DNA of 64,000 nt. It comes from Labrenzia sp. CE80. GTDB taxonomy: Bacteria > Pseudomonadota > Alphaproteobacteria > Rhizobiales > Stappiaceae. The position numbers and the translations under genes were made by a program. The notes under the pieces are model-generated. The model was not told the DNA's origin and ran no database searches. It saw nothing but the letters and a program-made list of their open reading frames with translations. Shown piece after piece: positions 8,468 through 17,110 of this stretch (position 1 is its first letter; each line of letters starts with the position of its first letter). The DNA is taken from contig NZ_WAJT01000001.1 of assembly GCF_009650605.1 (NCBI RefSeq), positions 2,294,001 through 2,358,000 of the forward strand, in the 5' to 3' direction.

Positions 8468-8965
8468 ATGAAAGCCCCAGCCTACAACCGTCGTTCCTTT
8501 CTGATTGGTGCAGGTCTCTGCAGCGCCTCCCTCATCCGTCCTCCTTTGGGCCTCGTGTCCGCAGCAAATGCGGCAACCGGTGTGGCTCCGACAGCCTCCA
8601 TGCGCGGCGGCAGCAACAACTACAGTCCAAACGCACCGCTGGTCGACAATCTGGGTAAGGGTTTCTGGGTCTCCGGAACAGTCAGAAAGGCTGGCGGCGG
8701 CGAGCCCCTTTCCAATGTGCGCATTCAGATCTGGGCAGCAACAGAGCGCGGCGGCGAGCGCGAACCGAGCAACCATGGCAGCGTTTTGACCGCCGCCGAC
8801 GGCACTTTCCGGCTTGAGATGTCTCAGATCTTGCCCAACTTTGGCCAACCCCATGCGCATCTCGCCTATGATGACGGTGCCTTCAAAACGGTATTTCTGC
8901 GCCCCGTGATGGGAAGCAGAAGCGACACCAGCGTACAGGCCCATTTCGTGCTTGCATCAGCCTGA
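8468..8965 (+). CDS. Tat-exported intradiol-dioxygenase-like protein, probably lacking the iron-binding tyrosines
   Basis: A 165-residue protein with a twin-arginine signal (NRRSFLIGAG) and a C-terminal beta domain resembling intradiol ring-cleavage dioxygenases. Recognisable blocks are a GTVRKAGGGEPLSNVRIQIW strand pair, an AADGTFRLEM strand, and PHAHLAYDDG near residue 128 in the position of the iron-binding histidines. The two tyrosines that complete the iron site in true protocatechuate dioxygenases were not found, and the domain is short. It may bind metal or a substrate without classical dioxygenase activity. A GAAGGAG ribosome site precedes the ATG. It overlaps the downstream ferric-reductase-like gene. 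Confidence 0.65.
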   Translation: MKAPAYNRRSFLIGAGLCSASLIRPPLGLVSAANAATGVAPTASMRGGSNNYSPNAPLVDNLGKGFWVSGTVRKAGGGEPLSNVRIQIWAATERGGEREPSNHGSVLTAADGTFRLEMSQILPNFGQPHAHLAYDDGAFKTVFLRPVMGSRSDTSVQAHFVLASA

Positions 8966-9668
8966 CGCCGTGCGCCAACGCGTGCCGCCAGACAACAAGA
9001 AAGTCGTCACCCGGCGCCTCGTCGGCGGCTTGATCTGGGCAACAGTGGCAGGCCTTTCACTCTGGCCGGTTCTGATCGCCGCTGCGAGCCCATACATCGT
9101 CGGCCGCAGCGCAATCTACATCGCGGCAGGTCTTGCTGGCGCTCTGTCGCTGACGCTCCTCTTCGTCCAGCCGCTTTTGGCAGCAGGCCTTCTTCCTGGT
9201 CTGAGGGGTCTACGCGGTCGCCGGTGGCATCGTGTGGCCGGTTTTCTAATTGCGGCGGTCGTGGCGGTGCACATTGGTGGGCTTTACATCACCAGCCCGC
9301 CGGACGCCCTTGATGCATTGCTTCTGGTCTCGCCGACTCCCTTTTCCATTTACGGTGTGGTCGCCATGTGGGGTCTCGTCCTGACGGTTCTGCTGGTGGC
9401 TTTTCGAAAGCACCTCCGCCTCCGCCCGTTGGCCTGGCGCATCATCCACAATGCTTTGGCCGCAAGCGTGGTGGCTACCAGTGCCGCCCATGCCCTTCTG
9501 ATCGAGGGCACAATGGGCACCCTGTCGAAAATCGTCCTTTGCATCTGCGCCGTGCTCACCACAGCCGCCGTTACCCTCTACCTTCGGGTGATCAAACCAC
9601 TCAGACAGCGCAGGGCTTCGGCCCAACGGGCTCATCGAGCAGCCCCTGACCTTTCCGCAAAATCGTGA
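8952..9668 (+). CDS. Ferric-reductase-like / cytochrome b-type membrane protein
   Basis: An integral membrane protein with about six helices and the paired histidines expected of a haem b membrane reductase: RRWHRVAGF and AVHIGGLY on successive helices, then RIIHNALAASVVATSAAHALL further on. This resembles the ferric-reductase transmembrane domain (YedZ/MsrQ, NOX type), but there is no attached FAD/NAD domain. The start is uncertain: TTG 8952, GTG 8970 and GTG 8982 are in frame and none has a good ribosome site. The first overlaps the previous gene. It may pass electrons between the quinone pool and the exported redox proteins encoded upstream. Confidence 0.72.
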   Translation: MHQPDAVRQRVPPDNKKVVTRRLVGGLIWATVAGLSLWPVLIAAASPYIVGRSAIYIAAGLAGALSLTLLFVQPLLAAGLLPGLRGLRGRRWHRVAGFLIAAVVAVHIGGLYITSPPDALDALLLVSPTPFSIYGVVAMWGLVLTVLLVAFRKHLRLRPLAWRIIHNALAASVVATSAAHALLIEGTMGTLSKIVLCICAVLTTAAVTLYLRVIKPLRQRRASAQRAHRAAPDLSAKS

Positions 9669-9737
9669 CCACGTCGGCTTAAGGCCTGTCATTGCCGAGA
9701 GATATTCCAGACCTGTTTTCAGGGTAGGATCAAACCA

Positions 9738-9754
9738 TTCAAACAACGTTTGAA
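9738..9754. promoter_or_regulatory. Perfect 17-bp palindrome, likely operator of the TetR regulator
   Basis: TTCAAAC (9738-9744), three bases, then GTTTGAA (9748-9754). It lies 49 bases upstream of the TetR start codon, where an autoregulatory operator is expected. The assignment to this regulator is inference from position and symmetry. Confidence 0.6.
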
Positions 9755-9802
9755 GTTTTCCATCAATCAGGCTAAATCCATGGTGGGAAACGAGGAGTGG
9801 AA

Positions 9803-10432
9803 ATGGTCTCGGAAACAACGGCACAGCGCATTCTTCGGAACGCAGAATATCTGATGGCGTCAAATGGGATTGCGTCGACTTCGGTCCGGCAGATTACGGA
9901 TGCCTCGGAGGCTAATGTTGCTTCTGTAAACTATTACTTCGGCAGCAAAACAGAACTTCTGCTGGAGTTGTTGAAAGATCGGTTCTCACAATTGGACACT
10001 GAACTTTTGACAAGGGTGAATGCTGTCGAGAAGAACGCCGCGGGAGCCGGTCCCAAGGCGCGTGATCTGACAGCCGCCTATTTTGACGCTCTTGCTTACC
10101 TGGGTTTTAATTCGGAAACTGGGCAGCTGGACCCTTTTATCCTTCTTATTCAAAGAGCCGCTGCTGAGCAGGAAGAGATTCTCGAGAAAGCCCAGGATTT
10201 TAGCGCACCTGGCCTCTCCAAATTGATGTCTTTGTTGGCTGACAGTATCCCTGGGAACCAGGGTCAGGACATCGAGATTAAAACACTTCTACGCCTGATG
10301 TTTACAACATCCGTTGCTGCAATGCCCACGATGAACGCCGAGCGTAAAAACGACATGCAGTTTTCAGCTGTCCGGGATTTTTTGTTTGCGGGCGTAGAAG
10401 CTTACCTATTGCGCATAGCAGGGAAACCCTGA
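9803..10432 (+). CDS. TetR/AcrR-family transcriptional regulator
   Basis: A 209-residue repressor-type protein. The N-terminal helix-turn-helix region reads GIASTSVRQITDASEANVAS followed by VNYYFGSKTELL, the standard TetR DNA-binding block. The C-terminal helical domain should bind an effector. ATG 9803 is preferred over GTG 9797 because AGGAG sits at the right distance. A perfect palindrome lies just upstream and probably mediates autoregulation. It sits between the exported redox cluster and the siderophore importer, both on the same strand, so either could be its target. The ligand is unknown. Confidence 0.88.
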   Translation: MVSETTAQRILRNAEYLMASNGIASTSVRQITDASEANVASVNYYFGSKTELLLELLKDRFSQLDTELLTRVNAVEKNAAGAGPKARDLTAAYFDALAYLGFNSETGQLDPFILLIQRAAAEQEEILEKAQDFSAPGLSKLMSLLADSIPGNQGQDIEIKTLLRLMFTTSVAAMPTMNAERKNDMQFSAVRDFLFAGVEAYLLRIAGKP

Positions 10433-10570
10433 GTCTAATTCTCTTGTAAAATCAGCCCACTTTTGGCATCACCGAACGACTTCAACTTCCGGCTTTCGCA
10501 AAGCCGCAATTCAAAACGAACGCTCAGCCAATCGACAGACATAGCCAGGCGTCCAGATATGGAGACGACA

Positions 10571-11479
10571 ATGCGCGCATTTCGTTGGGCTGCTGTTATT
10601 CTGGCGTGTGGGCTCGGTAGTCAAATTGCACTCGCAGATGCCTTATCGATCGAAACTGCAAGAGGAAATATTGACGTCCCACGCGATCTCCAGAAGTTGG
10701 TTGTCTTCGACATTGCAGCCCTGGACACATTGAACGCCCTCGGCGTTTCGGTCGCAGGAACGCCTGAGCAAGTTTTTGTCGACTACCTGAAGCCTGTGGC
10801 TAAAGACGCCGAGAAAGTAGGATCGCTCTTCGAACCTGATTTTGAAGCCATAAATGCCCTACAGCCTGATTTGATTGTCGCAGGTGGGCGATCCTCCAAA
10901 CAGGTCGAAGCGCTTTCAGAATTCGCGCCGACCATCGATATGACGATTTGGGGCGATGGCCTTTTGACCCAGGCGATTGCACGGCTACACGCTTACGGTT
11001 CGCTGTTTGGCAAGGAAGACGCTGCCCAAGAGCTGGAAGATGACCTCAATAGCGCCGTCAATGCATTGAAGGCGCAGAGCGCCGGTGCGGGAAAAGCTCT
11101 CATCGTTCTTACAAATGGGCCAAAGATCAGCGTGTATGGCAAGGGTTCTCGCTTCGGATGGCTACATACAGAACTAGGAATCGAGCCAGCGATCGAAGAT
11201 GTTAAATCTTCGACGCACGGTGAAGCGGTTTCCTTCGAGTTCATTCGAGATGCCAACCCGGACTGGCTGATTGTGATTGATCGTGCTGCAGCGATTGGTC
11301 AGGACGCAGCACTGGCAGCCGAGACGCTCGACAACAAACTGGTTGCTGAAACCACGGCCTGGAAGTCTGGGCAGGTTATCTTTCTTGACGCGAGCAAGGT
11401 TTATATCGCAGCGGGCGGCTATCAATCTCTGATGGGCACTTTGGCTGAAATTTCGGACGCATTCCAGAAAGCCAACTAA
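10571..11479 (+). CDS. Siderophore ABC transporter, periplasmic binding protein
   Basis: A cluster A-1 type solute-binding protein of about 302 residues, related to FatB/CeuE/YclQ/VctP proteins that bind ferric catecholate siderophores. It has a signal peptide (WAAVILACGLGSQIALA), then the FeuA-like domain with RDLQKLVVFDIAALDTLNAL, LQPDLIVAGGR and a C-terminal VYIAAGGYQSL block. ATG 10571 is chosen because GGAG lies six bases upstream; ATG 10559 is in frame. It begins a four-gene operon with two FecCD permeases and an ATPase, the usual order for this importer. No IRO-like box was found directly upstream, unlike the two receptor genes. Confidence 0.9.
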   Translation: MRAFRWAAVILACGLGSQIALADALSIETARGNIDVPRDLQKLVVFDIAALDTLNALGVSVAGTPEQVFVDYLKPVAKDAEKVGSLFEPDFEAINALQPDLIVAGGRSSKQVEALSEFAPTIDMTIWGDGLLTQAIARLHAYGSLFGKEDAAQELEDDLNSAVNALKAQSAGAGKALIVLTNGPKISVYGKGSRFGWLHTELGIEPAIEDVKSSTHGEAVSFEFIRDANPDWLIVIDRAAAIGQDAALAAETLDNKLVAETTAWKSGQVIFLDASKVYIAAGGYQSLMGTLAEISDAFQKAN

Positions 11480-11494
11480 TCGGACACCCATTCC

Positions 11495-12484
11495 TTGCGC
11501 CCTCACCTTGCTCCCTTGCAACGGACATCGGCATTCTGGCCGATTGTCCTTGCGATTCTCCTTGTCGGACTGGTCGCCGGGAGTCTTGTGACCGGAGCAG
11601 CGAATGTGTCAGCTCTCGATCTCTTTCGCCGTGGTGAAAGTGGCGATATTTTGCTTGTCAGCAGGTTGCCCAGGACACTGGCGACCATCCTTACCGGTGC
11701 GTCTCTGGCTGTCGCTGGCGTCATCATGCAAACGCTCGTCCGCAACCGGTTTGTAGAACCGGCGACGACCGGAACCGGCCAATGCGCGGCGCTTGGGCTC
11801 CTTGCAACATTACTTCTGGTTCCTGGAGCCCCCCTCTTGGCCAAGATGGCGATTTCCAGCGCTGCGGCATTTGCGGGAACAGCAATCTTCCTGGCATTGG
11901 TGCGGCGACTTCCTCCGACCCAACCTCTCCTCGTTCCCCTGACTGGCATAGTCTACGGTGGCATAGTCGGGTCTATCTCGATATTCATCGCTTATGAAAA
12001 TGACTTGCTTCAATACATCTCCGTTTGGATGAATGGCGAGTTTTCCGGGGTTCTCCAAGGCCGCTATGAACTACTTTGGGCGTCCGGCGCAGCTGCCCTG
12101 GCGGCCTATTTCTATGCAGATCAATTCACGGTCGCCGGGTTCGGGAAGGACACCGCACATGGTCTCGGGCTTAGCTACCGCACTGTGATGATCGCCGGCC
12201 TGAGCATTGTCGCCCTGATTACATCCTTTACGATACTCACGGTTGGCATGCTGCCTTTTGTCGGGCTTGTCGTGCCGAATATCATCAGTCGGTTCCGAGG
12301 GGACAATACGAAGGAAACCTTGCCACTTGTCGCCGTTTTGGGGGGCGTTCTTGTGCTCGCAAGCGACCTCATTGGCCGCTTGATACGCTACCCCTACGAG
12401 ATTCCTGCGGGGACGATTTTCGGCGTCCTCGGCACAGGCGTTTTCCTCTGGCTGTTGTTTGCGAGGCCAACTCGCCGTGTCTAG
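11495..12484 (+). CDS. Siderophore ABC transporter, FecCD-family permease 1
   Basis: A very hydrophobic protein of about 329 residues with the FecCD/BtuC fold. Family blocks are LVSRLPRTLATILTGASLAVAG and, near the C-terminus, LPFVGLVVPNIISRF with the GDNTKETLPL loop that contacts the ATPase. It forms one half of the membrane channel for ferric siderophore import. The start is the TTG at 11495, sixteen bases after the binding-protein stop; no earlier ATG is in frame. It overlaps the start of the second permease. Substrate is inferred from the binding protein and adjacent receptors. Confidence 0.88.
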   Translation: MRPHLAPLQRTSAFWPIVLAILLVGLVAGSLVTGAANVSALDLFRRGESGDILLVSRLPRTLATILTGASLAVAGVIMQTLVRNRFVEPATTGTGQCAALGLLATLLLVPGAPLLAKMAISSAAAFAGTAIFLALVRRLPPTQPLLVPLTGIVYGGIVGSISIFIAYENDLLQYISVWMNGEFSGVLQGRYELLWASGAAALAAYFYADQFTVAGFGKDTAHGLGLSYRTVMIAGLSIVALITSFTILTVGMLPFVGLVVPNIISRFRGDNTKETLPLVAVLGGVLVLASDLIGRLIRYPYEIPAGTIFGVLGTGVFLWLLFARPTRRV

Positions 12485-13418
12485 AACCTTCTGTATTCTT
12501 GGCTTGTGCACCCTCCTTTCAATCACTGCCTTCATGGTCCTTGGCGCCCGTGGTAATTGGGATTTTATCCTGGTTTTCAGAGGCACTAAGCTGGTAGCTC
12601 TCGCCCTTGTCGCGACCTCGATCGCGGTTGCCACCGTCCTCTTCCAGACACTAACGAGCAACAGGATCCTTACCCCGTCGATTATGGGTTTCGATGCGCT
12701 CTACATTCTGTTTCAGACCGCGCTGATTTTTACCCTTGGCGGCTTTGGATTTTCGACTCTCGCCCCGGAATTAAAGTTCGCCCTTGAACTCTGCCTGTTG
12801 TCCGCTGCATCCCTAGTGCTGTTCGGGAGTCTGATTGGCCAAGGCATGCATGACCTGTTTCGCATGTTGCTGGTTGGCGTTGTGTTCGGGGTCCTTTTTC
12901 AAAGCCTTACGGTGCTCTTGCAGCGCATGATCGACCCGAACGAGTTTTCAGTGGTTCAGGGATCTTTGTTCGCCAGTTTCAACAACGTGGACACCACACT
13001 TATTGCTCTGGCAACACCATTGGTTCTCGCGTGCTGCGCTTTGGCATGGCACAAGCGCAGTGTTTGGGACGTTATGGCCCTGGGGCGTGAACAGGCCATC
13101 AGTCTTGGCCTGAATTACAAACGCGAGCTGATGATTGGGCTTGCGTTGGTCACAGCGCTGATAGCCACGTCAACGGCGCTTGTCGGGCCAGTTGCTTTCT
13201 TCGGGCTTCTGGTCAGCGCAATCAGTTATGAAATCACGAAAACTTATCATCATGGCCCGATCTTCCTGTCGTCCATCCTTATTTCCGTCATCGTTCTCGT
13301 CGGCGGTCAGGCCATCTTCGAACGCGTACTCGGGTTGGGGGCGACCTTGAGTATTGTCGTCGAGTTTCTCGGCGGACTGGTGTTCCTGTTTTTAATCCTG
13401 AGGAGGGTTCGAGTTTGA
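12477..13418 (+). CDS. Siderophore ABC transporter, FecCD-family permease 2
   Basis: The second FecCD-type permease, about 313 residues and multi-helical. It has FRGTKLVALALVATSIAVAT, the equivalent of the RLPR-to-AG segment, and VGPVAFFGLLVSAISYEITK near the C-terminus. The start is probably GTG 12477, which overlaps the first permease by eight bases; an in-frame TTG at 12459 would lengthen it by six residues. Its stop overlaps the ATPase start (TTGA). Pairs of distinct FecCD permeases with one ATPase are normal for catecholate importers such as FatCD and YclNO. Confidence 0.87.
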   Translation: MSRTFCILGLCTLLSITAFMVLGARGNWDFILVFRGTKLVALALVATSIAVATVLFQTLTSNRILTPSIMGFDALYILFQTALIFTLGGFGFSTLAPELKFALELCLLSAASLVLFGSLIGQGMHDLFRMLLVGVVFGVLFQSLTVLLQRMIDPNEFSVVQGSLFASFNNVDTTLIALATPLVLACCALAWHKRSVWDVMALGREQAISLGLNYKRELMIGLALVTALIATSTALVGPVAFFGLLVSAISYEITKTYHHGPIFLSSILISVIVLVGGQAIFERVLGLGATLSIVVEFLGGLVFLFLILRRVRV

Positions 13419-14173
13419 TCGAAATCGAAAACGTCACCTTCCATCATGGCAAGTCACCAATCTTGAAGGACGTCTCACTCACAATCGAAAGAGGCGGGAT
13501 CACCGCATTGATTGGGCCAAATGGTGCAGGCAAATCAACGTTGTTTGCTTTGATGGCAAGGCTGCTGCCCCTTCAGTCCGGCAAGATCTCTTTCGATTCA
13601 ATGGACATTCGTCAAACGCCTTCGAGGGAGCTTTCGAAAAAGCTGGCGATCTTGCGGCAGGACACCCATGTCGCATCCAGAATTACCGTGCAAGATATGG
13701 TTGGATTTGGGAGGTTCCCGCATCATCAGGGTCGCGCAACCAGACAGGACCATGACAAGGTTAGAGCTGCTTTGGATGTATTTGACCTTGCTGACATTGC
13801 GGAGCGTTTCATCGACGAATTGTCCGGCGGACAACGTCAACGCGTTCTGGTGGCGATGGCCTATGCACAGGACACGGAATATCTTCTTCTGGACGAGCCT
13901 CTCAACAATCTGGACATGCATTTTGCCCGCAATCTGATGCATCAGTTGCGCGATCTTGCCGACAATCACGGCAAGACGATTGTCGTCGTGCTGCATGAGA
14001 TCAACTACGCAGCTGCTCATGCGGACACAATCATCGCCCTGAAAAACGGCGTGGTCGCCGCCCATTCCAAAACCGATGAATTTATGACCGAGGAAACCAT
14101 TTCCCGGATCTATGACATGAGCGTCAAGGTCAAGACCGTCGACGGCCTGAAAGTGGCCCTGCACCACGTCTGA
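13415..14173 (+). CDS. Siderophore ABC transporter, ATP-binding protein
   Basis: A 252-residue ABC ATPase of the iron-chelate uptake class. The Walker A motif is GPNGAGKST near residue 33, the signature LSGGQRQRV near 134, Walker B YLLLDEPLNNLD near 154 and the switch histidine VVLHEINYA near 190. Translation starts at TTG 13415, overlapping the permease stop and preceded by a near-perfect AGGAGG eight bases upstream. It is the last gene of the importer operon, and a strong bidirectional hairpin terminator follows. Confidence 0.92.
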   Translation: MIEIENVTFHHGKSPILKDVSLTIERGGITALIGPNGAGKSTLFALMARLLPLQSGKISFDSMDIRQTPSRELSKKLAILRQDTHVASRITVQDMVGFGRFPHHQGRATRQDHDKVRAALDVFDLADIAERFIDELSGGQRQRVLVAMAYAQDTEYLLLDEPLNNLDMHFARNLMHQLRDLADNHGKTIVVVLHEINYAAAHADTIIALKNGVVAAHSKTDEFMTEETISRIYDMSVKVKTVDGLKVALHHV

Positions 14174-14178
14174 GAAAA

Positions 14179-14207
14179 AGCAGCATCGGCACGGAGCCGA
14201 TGCTGCT
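14179..14207. terminator. Bidirectional hairpin terminator between convergent iron-uptake genes
   Basis: A perfect 12-bp stem (AGCAGCATCGGC and its complement) with a five-base loop. The minus strand follows with TTTTTCTC, a good U-run for the leftward receptor transcript, and the plus strand follows with CTCTTCATTTT. It lies between the ATPase stop and the receptor stop. Confidence 0.85.
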
Positions 14208-14237
14208 CTCTTCATTTTAAACGGCTGACCTGTTCGA

Positions 14238-16214
14238 TCAATACCGCAGTTTTGCCGTCAAACGGAACGAACGTCCTGGTTCATAGAGTGGTGTGATGAT
14301 GCCGTCATATTCGCCGCCATAGGTTGCTCGATCGGAGTATGTCTCATCGAAAATGTTGTTCGCCTCGAGCCGGACTGACAAAAACTCATATTGCTTTGGC
14401 TTGTATTCCGCGTAGGCACTAACGACCGTATAGGGATCGATCGTGCCATATCCCGAGGAAATAAATCCGTCGTATGCCAGAGCGGCATCCAGTGTTGCCC
14501 CAAGCGTCACGTCGTACTGGTCAAACGTATGGGCGATCTCACCAGAGATTATCTGACCAACGGCGGCACCAATGTTAATCAGGTAGTAGGACTCAAAGCC
14601 TGTATCACTCAGGTTCAAACGCGTATCCGCATAGGACAGTTTTACAAAACCGTTGCCCCAGTTGTAACCACCCGAGAGCTTGTAGCCCCAGCTGCTGAAA
14701 TCCACGTTGCTGTCGCCGTCGCGGTAGTTCCAAAAACGGGTATTGAAGACATCGGCTCCAGCAAACCAACCTGCGTTTTCATAGCTAAGCCCAGCGGTCA
14801 CATTGTCCGAGCGAACAGGCTCCAGATTCGAATAGTCCCAGGTTCTCCAATATTCGAAACTCTCTTCGAGATCGATACCGCCAAAAACATTGGAATAGCC
14901 AGCATTGACCGAAACGCCCTTGATAAGCTCGACCTCTGCAAACGCATTTCCGCTCAGGCCAAAATTGTCCACATTGGTGCCGTCTTTGCCCTCGAAATAG
15001 TTTCCGTCAGCGCGGCCACCGAAGGAGAGTTTGAGGCGATCAACCGGAGTCAACCGGGCCTGCGCAAACCCACCAATGTTTGAAACCTGCTCCGAATAGG
15101 CCTCATAAGAATCGCTGTAGTCCGTGTTCTGAGAAATGAAGTCGACACCGGTTGTAACCGTATTGCCTTCACTGATTTCGAAGACATTCTCGGCCTTGGC
15201 AGTCCAGGTTCCACCTGTGGATTCACTGCCATAAGGCTCGGGAATCTTGAAGCTGTTCTCGCTATAGCCAACGACGACCTTTGGATTCCAGAGGCCTTCA
15301 ATCTCTTCCTTGCCAAAGTTGAAGGAAAAATTGCGCCGCGTTGTATCGTAGACTCGTATGTCAGAAGTACCGAACAACCCACCAACATTCGCCCGGTAAG
15401 GTCTCAGCGCATCATCGATGATTTGCTGCGCGCTGAGTTCAAACCGGTAGCCCGTATCCGTTTCATAAGCGCCCTTCGCCAGAACGCTTGAGAAATCGGC
15501 GCCAGTTCCCGGAACCGCCCAGCCATCGCCATTTTCATAGTCATCGCCATTTGCAAACTTGGCATAACCCAGCAATTCAAATCCCTGATGGCGTGCATAG
15601 GCCGCCGCGCTTTCAGTAAATGTCTCACTGTTCGTGTCATAGCTAAGAGTAGCGAAGGCTCCAAAATTCCGATCGTTGATCAAGAGATCCTGGACATCGA
15701 CAGTTTCATAGACGATAGAGCCGCCGAGCGCCCCAAAGCCAGCGTCCGCGGGTGCGACACCTGGATCAACGCGTACCGCCTTCAACAGGGCCGGGTCGAT
15801 GTAGTTGGTGCTCGTGTGGTGAAATATCCGGTTTCCCTGCTGAACACCATCTACGGAGACAGCCAGGTTGTTCTCGTCGATACCATTCACAAATACCTTT
15901 TGCGCAATAGGAATACCGCCTCCGACCGAAATTGAAGCGTTCCCGGCAAACAAGTCGCGCAAGGTTTGGGGATCAGTTCGCTGTATTTCCTCGATAGCGA
16001 TGTAGATCGACTGCGCCCGGTCTGCACTGCCTTGATGCTCATCGAACCTGTCGGCCGCATCTGGAGACACCCGAATGGTGTCCAGGGTCACTTCACCGCT
16101 AGCCGTTGAGGCAACCGATGCATCCTGTGCATTGGCGCTCCCGACAAAGAGCACTGATGGTAAGACTGTGCCGGCAAGCAGCAGCGAAAGACGCACGCGG
16201 TCAAGCATGGCCAA
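14238..16214 (-). CDS. TonB-dependent outer-membrane receptor 1
   Basis: A 658-residue TonB-dependent receptor for an iron chelate or haem-like ligand. It has a signal peptide (cleavage near SANAQDA), a plug domain with VFVNGIDENNLAVSVDG and GFGALGGSIVYETVDV, and a beta-barrel ending in an aromatic residue (FRLTAKLRY) as required for outer-membrane insertion. The plug has the FHHTSTNYIDPALLKAVRV segment common in haemoglobin/haem-type receptors, so a haem or xenosiderophore ligand is possible. It is paralogous to the receptor at 17111-19096. An IRO-like box (TGA-N9-TCA) lies about 100 bases upstream, suggesting iron repression. Confidence 0.9.
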   Translation of the reverse strand: MAMLDRVRLSLLLAGTVLPSVLFVGSANAQDASVASTASGEVTLDTIRVSPDAADRFDEHQGSADRAQSIYIAIEEIQRTDPQTLRDLFAGNASISVGGGIPIAQKVFVNGIDENNLAVSVDGVQQGNRIFHHTSTNYIDPALLKAVRVDPGVAPADAGFGALGGSIVYETVDVQDLLINDRNFGAFATLSYDTNSETFTESAAAYARHQGFELLGYAKFANGDDYENGDGWAVPGTGADFSSVLAKGAYETDTGYRFELSAQQIIDDALRPYRANVGGLFGTSDIRVYDTTRRNFSFNFGKEEIEGLWNPKVVVGYSENSFKIPEPYGSESTGGTWTAKAENVFEISEGNTVTTGVDFISQNTDYSDSYEAYSEQVSNIGGFAQARLTPVDRLKLSFGGRADGNYFEGKDGTNVDNFGLSGNAFAEVELIKGVSVNAGYSNVFGGIDLEESFEYWRTWDYSNLEPVRSDNVTAGLSYENAGWFAGADVFNTRFWNYRDGDSNVDFSSWGYKLSGGYNWGNGFVKLSYADTRLNLSDTGFESYYLINIGAAVGQIISGEIAHTFDQYDVTLGATLDAALAYDGFISSGYGTIDPYTVVSAYAEYKPKQYEFLSVRLEANNIFDETYSDRATYGGEYDGIITPLYEPGRSFRLTAKLRY

Positions 16215-16743
16215 TTCCTTTTGTGTTCAAAATTTCAAGATCAGCTGAATTCGGCTGAACAGCCGAACATGGCTCGAACCGCCCCCAGTTGCACGGCACA
16301 ACAGGTTTTATACATGAGTTAAATTGTCATGTAAAACACTGTTTGAAATAATGTTTTGCTCATAGAAAAGGCGCTTAAGCGGCGAAATACGCAAGCAAGA
16401 AGTGTGTATTTATCGTTTTATTTCAGTATCTTAACCTATTTTTTGGAACACCGACCGGAACATGGAGCGTCATTCTTGCAAGCCGAATGTCCCACAGGAA
16501 CTTGGCATTGGCGGAGCATTACACCCACACCAAGCGCAGCCTGATCTAGAATTCGGCTCCAGACGAGCGAATAAGACGAACGTCGGAAACCAGTCTGTTT
16601 CTGGAGATTGAGAACAACACATCTGCGGCGCCGTAAGATTCTGATGGAGCGCCTTGTTCATGGAAGATCGCTTCCGAAATACGGAGCCCATGACAGATGC
16701 ACGCCTTGTCCGGTAGCAACTTAAGCCAAGCAATCAAGCGTCT
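16215..16743. other. Region between receptor 1 and the DUF2218 gene
   Basis: About 530 bases without a supported gene. The first part holds the promoter and iron box of receptor 1. The rest contains short open stretches on both strands with no recognisable family, no ribosome sites and no consistent protein-like composition. It may be decayed sequence. Confidence 0.4.
16304..16337 (-). promoter_or_regulatory. Iron-responsive operator-like inverted repeat upstream of receptor 1
   Basis: The core is TGA (16315-16317), nine bases, TCA (16327-16329), the RirA-type IRO consensus of rhizobia. It is embedded in a larger inverted repeat, ACATGA and TCATGT flanked by GTTTTA and AAAAC. It lies about 100 bases upstream of the receptor start. 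Binding by RirA is inferred, since no rirA gene is in the window. Confidence 0.6.
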
Positions 16744-17031
16744 TTAAGCTGTCGGTCGCCATTCAAGCTTCAGTTCTTCTCGCCAGGCGAACCGCTCAAT
16801 GTGACTGTCGATGACACCCTTCATCCGAGCCATGTTCTGATCTTCCTCGGCTTCACAGTGGATTGTGAGACACGCGTCAGTGGCGACCATGCGGCAGAAG
16901 CCGAACGGAAATGACACCTCACCTTTGTTGTCATCCCAATCTGCGGGAACCTTGTGGGCAAAGTGCTTGCAAAGTTGCTGTAGGTATTTTGAGGCTGAGG
17001 CGGTATGCGCGGTCGATGTGACGACTATCAT
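16744..17031 (-). CDS. DUF2218-family protein
   Basis: A 95-residue cytoplasmic protein matching the DUF2218 family, with TSTAHTASASKYLQQLCKHF at the start, FPFGFCRMVATDACLTIHCE in the middle and the IDSHIERFAWREEL helix near the end. Function is unknown. Members are often found near siderophore or iron genes in proteobacteria, as here. A longer open frame reaches 17088, but that start would lie inside the terminator hairpin of receptor 2, so ATG 17031 is chosen. It is read in the same direction as receptor 2 and could be expressed by partial read-through. Confidence 0.8.
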   Translation of the reverse strand: MIVVTSTAHTASASKYLQQLCKHFAHKVPADWDDNKGEVSFPFGFCRMVATDACLTIHCEAEEDQNMARMKGVIDSHIERFAWREELKLEWRPTA

Positions 17032-17058
17032 TGCCCTGGCTATCCATTCTCTTGCATT

Positions 17059-17088
17059 AAAAAAGTGAGCCGGGAGACCCCGGCTCAC
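17059..17088 (-). terminator. Rho-independent terminator after receptor 2
   Basis: On the minus strand a perfect 10-bp stem (GTGAGCCGGG and CCCGGCTCAC, four-base loop) is followed by TTTTTT. It lies 23 bases past the receptor stop codon and before the DUF2218 start. Confidence 0.9.
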
Positions 17089-17110
17089 GCGAAAAGCTTG
17101 ACATGCAAAC

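Noticed and set aside
7267..8469. A 400-codon open frame on the minus strand
   Set aside because: It is antisense to the di-haem peroxidase gene, whose CxxCH motifs and signal peptide are clear. The antisense product has no recognisable family.
14391..15083. A 230-codon open frame on the plus strand
   Set aside because: Antisense to TonB-dependent receptor 1, with no family match.
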